Positions 35,421-43,807 of a stretch of 55,523 nucleotides of DNA are shown piece after piece (positions within the stretch are counted from its first letter, which is position 1; every line of letters starts with the position of its first letter). Where the stretch lies: positions 1 through 55,523 of the forward strand of contig JBMHDN010000043.1 of NCBI GenBank assembly GCA_049889355.1. The letters run 5' to 3'. The position numbers were made by a program, and so were the translations under genes. The notes under the pieces were generated by a model. It saw only the letters and a list, made by a program, of their open reading frames with translations, had not been told where the DNA came from and searched no databases. This stretch comes from JBMHDN01 sp049889355 (GTDB taxonomy: Bacteria > Pseudomonadota > Alphaproteobacteria > Puniceispirillales > Puniceispirillaceae).

Positions 35421-36721
35421 TGTCGGTTTTTATATCCCCATTCGTTCACTCTGTCTTTTACGCCATACCAGCTATTTACAAAAGACATAAACCAGGGATT
35501 GCCGTCATAAAGCGGTATCGCAGGTGGTGGTGGGCCGTAAAAGCAGCTTGGTTTATTGCGCAACCCAAGGGCCATCTCAGCTGTTTTTATCCCCAGCCAG
35601 CGGGCCCAAATTGTCCCCGACCCGCCATAGCCAGCGACGTAATAAACACCGTCTTTCTCGAAAATTGAGGGCAGGAAACGCTGGCTGAAAGCAACATTGC
35701 CAAGCCAGCCATATTCTGCCTCAAAGGCACCCATATCTGGGAAGATTTCGAGCAAGCGGTCTTTCAAAAACCGGGCTGATCTTGGTGAAAGCTGTTCTTT
35801 ATCAAAGCTGCGCGCGCCCAGTAAAATGCGGTCCTGGTCAGGTGTAGGCCTGAAATAGCAATAGAGATTGGCGGTATTGCCATACATGCGCAAAGCCGGC
35901 ATCAGCTCTTTTACCTTATCGCGACCCAGCTTTTCAGTGACGATAATCGCGCTCTGAACGGGGACCAGACGCTTGCGCAGAAACGCGCCAATGGGATGGG
36001 TGCGCCCTGTATAAGCATTGGCGGTGTTGATAATGATAGAGGCTTTGATATCACCGCGACTGGTGCGGATGGTTTTGGTTGCGCCATCCTTGATAATGTC
36101 GGCCGCGATGGTCTGGCAGGCGATATGGACACCTGCCTCTATCACACGGCTCAGCAGGCCAGCAAAAAATCGTCCTGGGTGAAAGCCGCCAATATCGCGC
36201 CTGAGCAACCCACCAAAAAACCGGTCTGTGGCAATTTGTTTATGCTGCTCAGAACGAGGAATGAGTGTTGCCTCATGGCCAGGCAATTTATTCAATGCCG
36301 CTGCCTGGCGTGCCATCGCCTCATAGTCGCGGGTTGAGAGCGCGCCGGCAAAATGACCATGCATCTGAAACTGGCAGTCTATCTTTTCATCTTGAATAAA
36401 CCGCGCCATATCTGCACGTGCATCTGCCCCTTCCAAATAAGCGTCATCTGCAAAGGCGGTTCCAAATTTTTCACTCAGCGCAGGATGTGAATAACGGATA
36501 GAGCCACTGGTGATACCAGCATTGCGCATCGCAGCACCAGCAAGGCCAGGCACACCTGCATCCAATATCACCACTTGCCGGCCTTGGCGTGCAGCGGTAA
36601 GCGCAGCGCTCAACCCAGCAAAGCCACCGCCAATAATGACGATTTCTGCCTCACCGGGCAGCGGTGCATCAGCGATGTCTGGCAGCTGGGTTTCATCCCA
36701 CCAAAACGGCGTTTTTTTCAT
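35417..36721 (-). CDS. FAD-dependent amine oxidoreductase (DAO family)
   Basis: 434 residues. The ADP-binding motif is IVIIGGGFAGLSAALTAARQG at about 27-47, and the flavin-contact residues follow (GLAGAAMRNAGITSG). The substrate domain contains LCYFRPTPDQDRILLG-like strands, and GYGGSGTIWARWLG closes the FAD site near the C-terminus. There is no GcvT extension. DAO enzymes oxidise secondary amines or D-amino acids. It lies 26 nt downstream of the FAD-GcvT fusion and overlaps the asparaginase gene by 4 nt. The exact amine is unknown. Confidence 0.82.
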   Translation of the reverse strand: MKKTPFWWDETQLPDIADAPLPGEAEIVIIGGGFAGLSAALTAARQGRQVVILDAGVPGLAGAAMRNAGITSGSIRYSHPALSEKFGTAFADDAYLEGADARADMARFIQDEKIDCQFQMHGHFAGALSTRDYEAMARQAAALNKLPGHEATLIPRSEQHKQIATDRFFGGLLRRDIGGFHPGRFFAGLLSRVIEAGVHIACQTIAADIIKDGATKTIRTSRGDIKASIIINTANAYTGRTHPIGAFLRKRLVPVQSAIIVTEKLGRDKVKELMPALRMYGNTANLYCYFRPTPDQDRILLGARSFDKEQLSPRSARFLKDRLLEIFPDMGAFEAEYGWLGNVAFSQRFLPSIFEKDGVYYVAGYGGSGTIWARWLGIKTAEMALGLRNKPSCFYGPPPPAIPLYDGNPWFMSFVNSWYGVKDRVNEWGYKNRQ

Positions 36722-36747
36722 TAAGCCCTCTTGTCTGCTGGCTATGC

Positions 36748-39294
36748 TCAGCCACGCATACGCGCGCCGCTCGGATCAAAAGGTGGCTCAATCGCAAGGC
36801 GTGCTTTCCTGCGGATGCCCAGCACTTCGATTTCAAACAGCCCGTCTTCTGCAATCTCTGCCAGCTCAGCTGGAATATAGCCTTGTGCCATAGAGGCGCC
36901 CACCCGGTGTCCATAGCCGCCTGAGGTGATCCATCCAACCACTTGCCAGTCGCCGTCTCTTTGTGCATCTGGCTTGTCAGTTTGAGTGCCTTTCTCATCA
37001 AAGCGCGGTGCGCCATGACCATGGGGGTTTTCGACAATTGGCTTGGCCACCTCACGGCAGGACCAAACTGGCTCATCGCCCATTACATCTGCACTGCCCT
37101 CATCCAGAATAAAGCTGACACGCCGCATATTTGGGCCGTTTTCCAGCTCACGCGCTGCTGCATCGCGGCCGATAAAGTCATTTTTATCAAGCTTGATAAA
37201 GCGATCCATTGCGGCTTCAAACGGTCCGTAAATCGGCCGCAATTCAGCAAACCAGGTGGGGAAGTTTTTCTCAAGACGCATGGAAAGAAGGGCGCGCATA
37301 CCAAAATCGCGGATGCCAAATTCAGCCCCTGCTTCTTTCAGCCCGTCATAGACTTTACGCTGATAATCAGGGCTCATCCAGATTTCATATCCCAAATCAC
37401 CTGTATAGGAAATGCGGTTCACCATACAAGGCGCACCATTCACATCCATTTCACGGAAATCCATAAAGCGGAACGCCTCGTTTGAGACATCTATATCCAC
37501 CAGTTTGGAGAGTACATCGCGTGATTTAGGACCAGCGATAGACAGGCCTTGCAACGTCATATCATAGCGGCGAACATGCACCGATTTATCAGCTGGTAGA
37601 TGGCGTTCAAACCAGCGCATATGATATTTGGTCGCCGCCAGTGAGCCAAACATCACAAAACGATCTTCAGCTGCTTTTGCAATGGTGAAATCACCTATCA
37701 GCTTGCCATTTTCATTCAGCATCGGGGTAAGCACCAGCCGGCCAAGACGTGGCATTTTATTGGTCATCAGCTGGTTTAAGAAAGCCTCGGCTCCTTGGCC
37801 AGTGATTTCATATTTTGCAAAATTGGAAATCTCGGTAATCCCGACACTTGTCTCTACGGCTTTGACCTCGGCAGCGACATGTTCAAAATCATTGGAATGA
37901 TGGAAGGACAGCACATCATGGGCTTCTGCCTTAGAAGGGGCAAACCAGAGCGGTGTTTCCAGCCCCCAGCTATCGCCCATCACGGCGTTATGCTGATCGA
38001 CCATTACATCATAGAGCGGTGTGGTCTGTTGCGGGCGCGCAGCTGGCAATTCTTCATTTGGATAGCTAATTGAAAAACGCCGTGAATAATTTTCCCGCAC
38101 TTTTGCATTGGTATAACGCAAAGTGGCCCATTCGCCATAGCGGGCGACATCCATCGCAAAAATATCATGACCCGGATCGCCATCGACCATCCAATTGGCC
38201 AGCGCGAGGCCGACGCCGCCCCCCTGGCTAAAGCCTGCCATCACCGCACAGGCTGACCAGAAATTGGTGAGGCCGGGCACTGGTCCGACCAGCGGATTGC
38301 CATCTGGGGCAAAGGTGAAAGGCCCGTTAATCACTTGTTTGATACCGGCCTTTGCAAAGGCAGGGAAATGCTTAAAGCCGATCTCTAATGAGGGTGAGAT
38401 ACGATCTAGATCAGGGGCCAGCAATTCATGGCCAAAATCCCAAGGTGTTTCAACGGGTGACCACGGCTTACAGGCTTTTTCATAGGTGCCGAGCAACAGC
38501 CCATTGCGCTCTTGGCGGGTATAAATCTCGCCTTTGAAATCGATCACCCCGACCAATTCGCGGCCGGTTTCTTGATTAAAGGCGGTGACCTCTTCCATCT
38601 CATCGGTCAAAAGATACATATGTTCCATCGCCAGCACAGGCAATTCCAGACCGACCATGCGCCCAACCTCACGCGCCCAAAGCCCGCCTGCATTTACAAT
38701 ATGTGCAGCTTCACGCAGACCATTTTCAGTATGTAATTCCCATGTGCCATCTGGCCGCTGGCTGATATCTTTGACTGGATTGCGCAATTCAATCTGGGCG
38801 CCCAGCTTTTGTGCTGCTTTGGCATAAGCATGGGTGGTGCCAGACGGGTCCAAATGCCCCTCAACTGGATCCCAGAGCGCGCCTACAAAATTGCTTTCAT
38901 CCATTAAGGGGAACATTGCTTTGGCTTCAGAGGGGGTGATGAGTTCTGTTTCCATGCCAAGGGCGCGGCCACGTGCATGGGTCAGGCGCAGAAAATCCAT
39001 CCGCTCAGCTGAATCCGCCATCATCACACCGCCGGTGAGGTGCAGTGAGCAAGATTGGCCAGATAGTTCTTCTAACTCATCATAAAGAGAGACAGTATAG
39101 GCCTGCAGCTTGGCGACATTGGGATCGCCATTTAGGGTATGAAAGCCGCCTGCGGCATGCCAGGACGAGCCAGAGGTGAGCTCTGAGCGCTCAATCAACA
39201 AGACATTTGTCCAACCTGCGCGAGCCAGATGAAACAAGACTGAGCATCCGACAACACCGCCACCAATCACAATCGCATCATAGCTTTTTGACAT
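36748..39294 (-). CDS. Third dimethylglycine/sarcosine dehydrogenase-like FAD-GcvT fusion
   Basis: 848 residues. The FAD motif is GGGVVG at 11-16, and SSWHAAG supplies His46 as the likely covalent FAD site. GFSQGGGVGLALANW ends the FAD domain. The GcvT half has ISYTGDLGYEIWMS, LLSMRLEKNFPTW and DFIGRDAAARELE. It contains a longer loop before the last barrel strands (around ENPHGHGAPRFDEKGTQ) than the two copies at 12-17 kb. It opens a minus-strand operon with a DAO oxidase, asparaginase and SlyX. An AAAGGAT ribosome site precedes the ATG. The 215-bp gap upstream is shared with the divergent DMT permease. Confidence 0.85.
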   Translation of the reverse strand: MSKSYDAIVIGGGVVGCSVLFHLARAGWTNVLLIERSELTSGSSWHAAGGFHTLNGDPNVAKLQAYTVSLYDELEELSGQSCSLHLTGGVMMADSAERMDFLRLTHARGRALGMETELITPSEAKAMFPLMDESNFVGALWDPVEGHLDPSGTTHAYAKAAQKLGAQIELRNPVKDISQRPDGTWELHTENGLREAAHIVNAGGLWAREVGRMVGLELPVLAMEHMYLLTDEMEEVTAFNQETGRELVGVIDFKGEIYTRQERNGLLLGTYEKACKPWSPVETPWDFGHELLAPDLDRISPSLEIGFKHFPAFAKAGIKQVINGPFTFAPDGNPLVGPVPGLTNFWSACAVMAGFSQGGGVGLALANWMVDGDPGHDIFAMDVARYGEWATLRYTNAKVRENYSRRFSISYPNEELPAARPQQTTPLYDVMVDQHNAVMGDSWGLETPLWFAPSKAEAHDVLSFHHSNDFEHVAAEVKAVETSVGITEISNFAKYEITGQGAEAFLNQLMTNKMPRLGRLVLTPMLNENGKLIGDFTIAKAAEDRFVMFGSLAATKYHMRWFERHLPADKSVHVRRYDMTLQGLSIAGPKSRDVLSKLVDIDVSNEAFRFMDFREMDVNGAPCMVNRISYTGDLGYEIWMSPDYQRKVYDGLKEAGAEFGIRDFGMRALLSMRLEKNFPTWFAELRPIYGPFEAAMDRFIKLDKNDFIGRDAAARELENGPNMRRVSFILDEGSADVMGDEPVWSCREVAKPIVENPHGHGAPRFDEKGTQTDKPDAQRDGDWQVVGWITSGGYGHRVGASMAQGYIPAELAEIAEDGLFEIEVLGIRRKARLAIEPPFDPSGARMRG

Positions 39295-39509
39295 AATCTA
39301 TCCTTTAAAAAACCGCGCTAAATTCAAGTGAGGAGGTGATGATACCGCTCTGCAATGCGCGCGCAAGCTCTTAATCCGACATCTTTGGCGAGGCTGGGTA
39401 GATTTTTCATTTTTTAAGATGGGGTTCTGGCATTTAAGGATAAAAAGAGGCTTGTCAATTAGACGCCATGGCCTCAGCCTATGGACGGATTAAAGGCTAG
39501 GGGGAAGTC

Positions 39510-40442
39510 ATGAGCCAACATCTTAACCAAGAAATGCCAATGGCTTTTTGGCGTCCGTTTCTGGCGATCATGACAGCTATGATATTGCTCGGGCTGTCTG
39601 ATAATCTGGTGGTGATCGTCTCAGATGATATTGGGTTGTGGCAGCTTCATGCGGTGCGCGGTATTTTCTGTATTCTTTTTGTGCTCGGCTGGATGCGCTT
39701 TCATCACATCAATCCGGCTATTCAGAATCGTAAAGCGGTTGTGTGGCGCACCTTTTTTATCACTGTCTCTATGCTACTCTTTTTCGGCGCGTTGCCCTTT
39801 GTCGGGGTAGCTATTGCTGGTGCAGGGCTGTTTACCGCGCCCATTTTTGTTTTGTTATTCGGGCTTGTCCTGTTTGGAGAGGCGGTGGGTCCACGGCGCA
39901 TTGCAGCAGTTGTGCTAGGCAGTATCGGGGTGGTGCTGGTGCTGAATATCGGGGCACCGAATTTTACCTATTTTGCAGTATTTTCGGTGCTGGCAGGGGC
40001 GTTTTACGCGGCGACCAATATCATCACCAGACGCTATTGTGCAGATGAGCGCACATTGGTGCTGCTGTTATGCTATGTGGTGGCCATTACCACTGCTGGG
40101 GTTGTGATTGCCAGCATCAACAGCCTGTTTTTTGAGGCAGCGAGTTTGTCAGAAGCCCAGGCCTATCTCATGCGGGGCTGGGCACCGCTGAGCCTGCAAA
40201 ATACTGCTGTGATGGCGTTTCAGGGTTTTGTGACGGTGATTGCGCTGGCGCTCATCACCTGGAGTTATCAGACAGTGGAGACCTCCACCATTGCTATTTT
40301 GGAATATAGCTATCTGATTTTCGGTGGTTTTTTTGGCTGGCTATTCTGGTCAGACCAGCTAAGCCTGACCAGTTTCATCGGTATTTTTGCCATTGTGGGG
40401 GCGGGGGCCATCATCACGCTTCGCCATAAATCAACAGCGTGA
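39510..40442 (+). CDS. EamA/DMT-superfamily permease
   Basis: 310 residues and ten predicted helices in two repeats of five, the standard EamA layout. Conserved elements include LFFGALPFVGVAIAGAGLFTAPIFVLLFG, broken here before LFGEAVGPRRI, and VSVLAGAFYAATNIITRRYC-like residues at the start of the second repeat. The GGGGGA ribosome site is 6-7 nt from the ATG. Such permeases export or import amino acids and metabolites. It is divergent from the FAD-GcvT operon and convergent with the MttB gene. Confidence 0.82.
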   Translation: MSQHLNQEMPMAFWRPFLAIMTAMILLGLSDNLVVIVSDDIGLWQLHAVRGIFCILFVLGWMRFHHINPAIQNRKAVVWRTFFITVSMLLFFGALPFVGVAIAGAGLFTAPIFVLLFGLVLFGEAVGPRRIAAVVLGSIGVVLVLNIGAPNFTYFAVFSVLAGAFYAATNIITRRYCADERTLVLLLCYVVAITTAGVVIASINSLFFEAASLSEAQAYLMRGWAPLSLQNTAVMAFQGFVTVIALALITWSYQTVETSTIAILEYSYLIFGGFFGWLFWSDQLSLTSFIGIFAIVGAGAIITLRHKSTA

Positions 40443-40479
40443 GGCGCCCGCTATCATTTGCGCTGATCAGGCGACCTGA

Positions 40480-42030
40480 TTAGGCATCTTGATTGAGCGC
40501 ATCCATAGCTGGGATTGTACCTTCACGGCGGGCGATATAGTCCAGCAAGGCTTCGTTCACCCCTTCATCCAAGGCCGGCTTTTCATAATCTTTGAGCATC
40601 TGGCGTGCCGTCTGCAAGGCCCGCTCTGTGGTGCCAATTTCGCCTTCGGCAACCCATTGTTCGAAAGAGTTGTTATCAAACTGCTTTGGCATGAAAAAGG
40701 CTTGCTGGAATTTCTCTTGTGTATGCGGATGGCCCAGATAATGCCCGCCTGGTCCGATATCGCGCACCGCTGACAGGGCTTCGTCAAAATCATCCCATTT
40801 CAGACCTTCTGCCATCCGATAGCCCATGGCGCATTGTTCGGCATCGACAATGAATTTTGCGATAGAGCAATGCATGCCTGCTTCGTTCCAGCCAGCTGAA
40901 TGCCAGATATAATTTGCCCCCGCCATCAAGACCGCCATCAAGGTGGTCGCTGATTCATAGCCAGCCTGCGCATCCAAAGTTTTGGCCCCGCCAAGGGTGT
41001 TTGAGGTCCGCCATGGCACCTGATAATAGCGGGCCATCTGACCGATCATGAAATTCATCAGGCTGATTTCTGGCGTGCCTGCCATGGGGGCACCAGATTG
41101 CATCGAGACAGTTGATAGATAATGCCCGTAAATCGCAGGACACCCTTTGCGTACCACTTGTGTGTAGGCAAGTGCAGAGAGTGCCTCTGCATTGAGCTGA
41201 GCCACAGTGGGCACCGTAGAAGCAGGCGTGTTGGCCCCGCCCAATACGAAAGGCGAGCATAAAACAGGTTGGTTGCGGCGGTTAAAAGCCCGCATCGCAG
41301 AGAGCATGGTTTCATCCCAGACAAGCGGGCTGTTGCCATTACAATTGCCCACCACGACCGGATGCGTTTCAAGATAGTCTTCACCAAACAGAATAGCGCA
41401 CATTTCCAGCACATCTTCAGCATTCTTGCCTGAGGTCGTCATGCCCATAAAGGTCTTGTCAGAATGGATCATAGAGGAATAGGTGATACGCAAATGGCGG
41501 TGGGATACCGGATGGTCCATCGGCTCTACAATATGATGGGCTGAAGAATGCAGCGCCGGCAGCATATGCGATAATTTATGAAAATCAGCTAAATCAGCCA
41601 ATGTTGGCGCACGCCGCATATCATCTAAATCGCGCAGATAAGGCGCCCCTGTCATCGGCACGAATATAGAATTGCGGCCACCTAATTTCACTGATTTTTC
41701 GGGGTTGCGGGCATGAAGTGTGATTTCTGATGGAATGGTGCTTATAAGCTCTTTGACCAGTGCTCTGTCCAGATGCACAGTCTCGCCGCGTACATCTGCG
41801 CCGATGCGCCTCCAGTCCTCAAGGGCAATGTCATCTCGAAAGACAACACCGACATCTTCCAAAATATCAAGAGACGCCTTGTCGATCATTTCAACCTGAT
41901 CAGCGCTCATCGGCTCCGTTAAGGGCAGTTTGCCTTGTAAATGACCAAGCATCTCATGGTTTGGCTTGGTGCGCGCGGCACGTCTCTCACTGCGTCCACC
42001 ACGCCGGGTGGCTGTGCTTGCTTCGCTCAT
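40480..42030 (-). CDS. Second MttB-family methyltransferase lacking pyrrolysine
   Basis: 516 residues. The basic N-terminus TRRGGRSERRAARTK matches the RRSGGR start of the copy at 17.5 kb. Family motifs include MTGAPYLRDLDD, GATTLAG-like SNTLGGAKTLDAQAGYESATT and PGGHYLGHPHTQEKFQQAF near the end. There is no internal UAG. It lies divergent from the GntR-DapA-ALDH-DAO operon, with a TGTATACA dyad 53 bp upstream. The usual corrinoid partner is absent from the window. The substrate is probably a quaternary amine such as a betaine, and the methyl acceptor is unknown. Confidence 0.8.
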   Translation of the reverse strand: MSEASTATRRGGRSERRAARTKPNHEMLGHLQGKLPLTEPMSADQVEMIDKASLDILEDVGVVFRDDIALEDWRRIGADVRGETVHLDRALVKELISTIPSEITLHARNPEKSVKLGGRNSIFVPMTGAPYLRDLDDMRRAPTLADLADFHKLSHMLPALHSSAHHIVEPMDHPVSHRHLRITYSSMIHSDKTFMGMTTSGKNAEDVLEMCAILFGEDYLETHPVVVGNCNGNSPLVWDETMLSAMRAFNRRNQPVLCSPFVLGGANTPASTVPTVAQLNAEALSALAYTQVVRKGCPAIYGHYLSTVSMQSGAPMAGTPEISLMNFMIGQMARYYQVPWRTSNTLGGAKTLDAQAGYESATTLMAVLMAGANYIWHSAGWNEAGMHCSIAKFIVDAEQCAMGYRMAEGLKWDDFDEALSAVRDIGPGGHYLGHPHTQEKFQQAFFMPKQFDNNSFEQWVAEGEIGTTERALQTARQMLKDYEKPALDEGVNEALLDYIARREGTIPAMDALNQDA

Positions 42031-42082
42031 CTGCTCTTAATCCCTATCTGATACCGGCTTCCCAGAAAAATAAAATACATAT

Positions 42083-42090
42083 TGTATACA
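42083..42090 (+). promoter_or_regulatory. Candidate GntR (FCD subfamily) operator
   Basis: TGTATACA sits in ATTGTATACATTGT between the divergent MttB and GntR genes. FCD-type GntR regulators often bind such TGTATACA-centred dyads. It is 53 bp from the MttB start and could control both directions. Confidence 0.5.
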
Positions 42091-42194
42091 TTGTAAATAG
42101 CTTTTATGCTCAAAGTAATAATATTGGCCGCGTTTCTGCAGCTGAGTGTCAATTTTAAGGAAGTTCTAAGGAACGTCTCAGAAAGTTTTAAACA

Positions 42195-42878
42195 ATGGTT
42201 GCCTCAAAAGATGCCATTTTGGACCAGCTGCGCCGCGAGATCATCACGCTCGAACGCGCGCCAGGGGCAATGCTGGATGAGGCCAGCCTCTGCAGTGAAT
42301 TTGATATATCCAGAACACCGATGCGCGAGATTCTGCGCCGTTTGGATGGTGAGGGGTATGTGCAAGTGCGCGAGAATCGCGGCGCCATCGTCTCACCTAT
42401 GGATATGCAGTCTATGCGCCAGTTCTTCCTGACCGCCCCGATGATTTATGCCAGCATATCGCGGCTTGCCGCCGAACATGCACGCCCGGAACAAATCGCT
42501 GAACTTGAGATGATACAGTCAGATTTTAAAAAGGCAGTGGCCAGCCAGTCTGTTGAGAGCATGGTTTATTTCAATGACCGGTTTCATTTTCAGATTGGCG
42601 AGATGGCAGATAATGCCTATCTGCAGCCATCTTTGCAGAGATTATTGATTGACCATGCACGAATAGGTCAGACTTTTTGGACCTCTCAAAAGGATGTTGA
42701 GGCAGATAAAGTGCATGAAGCATCGCATCATCATGACCAGCTGATTACTGCTTTTGAGGCGCATGATGAAGAAAAGGCTGTCGAAATTACATTAGAACAT
42801 TGGCAATTATCACGGGTTGAGATGGATAAATATATCCACCCTGACCCGCTGGCATTAGATACGCTCTTGACCGGATAG
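42195..42878 (+). CDS. GntR-family regulator (FCD/FadR subfamily)
   Basis: 227 residues. The winged helix at about 5-75 contains DEASLCSEFDISRTPMREIL and a wing GYVQVRENRGAIVSP. The FCD effector domain (about 85-215) has metal-ligand-type residues in YFNDRFHFQIGEMADN and HHDQLITAFEAHDEEKA. It leads the DapA-ALDH-DAO operon with a gap of only 10 nt and is divergent from the MttB gene. The likely effector is a carboxylate made in the pathway. Confidence 0.85.
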   Translation: MVASKDAILDQLRREIITLERAPGAMLDEASLCSEFDISRTPMREILRRLDGEGYVQVRENRGAIVSPMDMQSMRQFFLTAPMIYASISRLAAEHARPEQIAELEMIQSDFKKAVASQSVESMVYFNDRFHFQIGEMADNAYLQPSLQRLLIDHARIGQTFWTSQKDVEADKVHEASHHHDQLITAFEAHDEEKAVEITLEHWQLSRVEMDKYIHPDPLALDTLLTG

Positions 42879-42888
42879 ACGGATAGGG

Positions 42889-43806
42889 ATGAGAAAAATG
42901 GATTTTTATGGGATTTATACGCCGGTTATCACCCCTTATTTTGAGGATCACACCATTGATGAGGCCGGCTTTGAGGCCATGTTGGAACATCTGATTGCTT
43001 CAGGGGTTCAGGGCATTGTGATTGCCGGTACCACAGGCGAATATTACGCTCAGACAATGGAAGAGCGGGTGCGGCTGCTCAATTTGGGCACGGAGATTGT
43101 CAATAAGCGTACAGCGGTTATTGGCGGGACCGGGGCGATGCGCACTGAAGATTCTATCGCACTGGCTGGCGCGGCGAAATCAGCAGGTGTAGATGCGATT
43201 TTGGTGGCAACCCCGCCTTATGCTGTGCCAACAGGGCGGGAAAATGCACTTCATGCGCTGGCTGTTGAGCGGTCAGTTGATATGCCGGTTATGCTCTATA
43301 ATTATCCTGGCCGGATGGCCGCCGAGATGGATGAAGATTTTCTGGATCGGGTTGGCCAGTCTGCAAATTTCCGCGCGATAAAGGAAAGCTCTGGTGATAT
43401 CAACAGGCTGCATTTACTGGCCCGGCGTTATCCACATATTTCTATTTCATGCGGGATGGATGATCAGGCACTCGAATTTTTTGCTTGGGGCGCCCAAAGC
43501 TGGGTCTGCGCTGCCTCTAATTTCGCCCCTAAAGCACATCTTGCGCTCTGGCAGTCTTGTGTTGTTGAGGGCGATTTTGCAAAAGGCCGCCGGATCATGA
43601 GCGCAATGCTGCCTTTGATGCAGGTGCTCGAGCAAGGCGGTAAATTCATTCAATCTGTAAAATATGGGGTGGCCCGGTTAGGTCTGCCATCAGGCCCGCC
43701 GCGCCTGCCACTCAAGCCGCTGAATAAAGATGAGAAGCGGACGATGGATCAGGTGATTGACCGGATGAACACAACGATTGACAGCATCTTAAGCGAGGAG
43801 AAGTAA
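42889..43806 (+). CDS. DapA/N-acetylneuraminate lyase-family aldolase or deaminase
   Basis: 305 residues of a (beta/alpha)8 Schiff-base lyase. GTTGEYY is at 47-53, the catalytic Tyr138 is in YNYPGR, and the Schiff-base Lys165 is in FRAIKESSGD. The family covers dihydrodipicolinate synthase, sugar-acid dehydratases and 1-pyrroline-4-hydroxy-2-carboxylate deaminase. The setting, with a DAO oxidase and an aldehyde dehydrogenase under GntR, argues against lysine synthesis and fits a catabolic member such as the hydroxyproline-pathway deaminase. It starts 10 nt after the GntR stop and ends 1 nt before the aldehyde dehydrogenase gene. Confidence 0.82.
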   Translation: MRKMDFYGIYTPVITPYFEDHTIDEAGFEAMLEHLIASGVQGIVIAGTTGEYYAQTMEERVRLLNLGTEIVNKRTAVIGGTGAMRTEDSIALAGAAKSAGVDAILVATPPYAVPTGRENALHALAVERSVDMPVMLYNYPGRMAAEMDEDFLDRVGQSANFRAIKESSGDINRLHLLARRYPHISISCGMDDQALEFFAWGAQSWVCAASNFAPKAHLALWQSCVVEGDFAKGRRIMSAMLPLMQVLEQGGKFIQSVKYGVARLGLPSGPPRLPLKPLNKDEKRTMDQVIDRMNTTIDSILSEEK

Positions 43807-43807
43807 T

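Noticed and set aside
42889..43806. Lysine biosynthesis dapA
   Set aside because: It lies inside a GntR-led catabolic operon with aldehyde dehydrogenase and DAO genes, so a catabolic member of the family is more likely.
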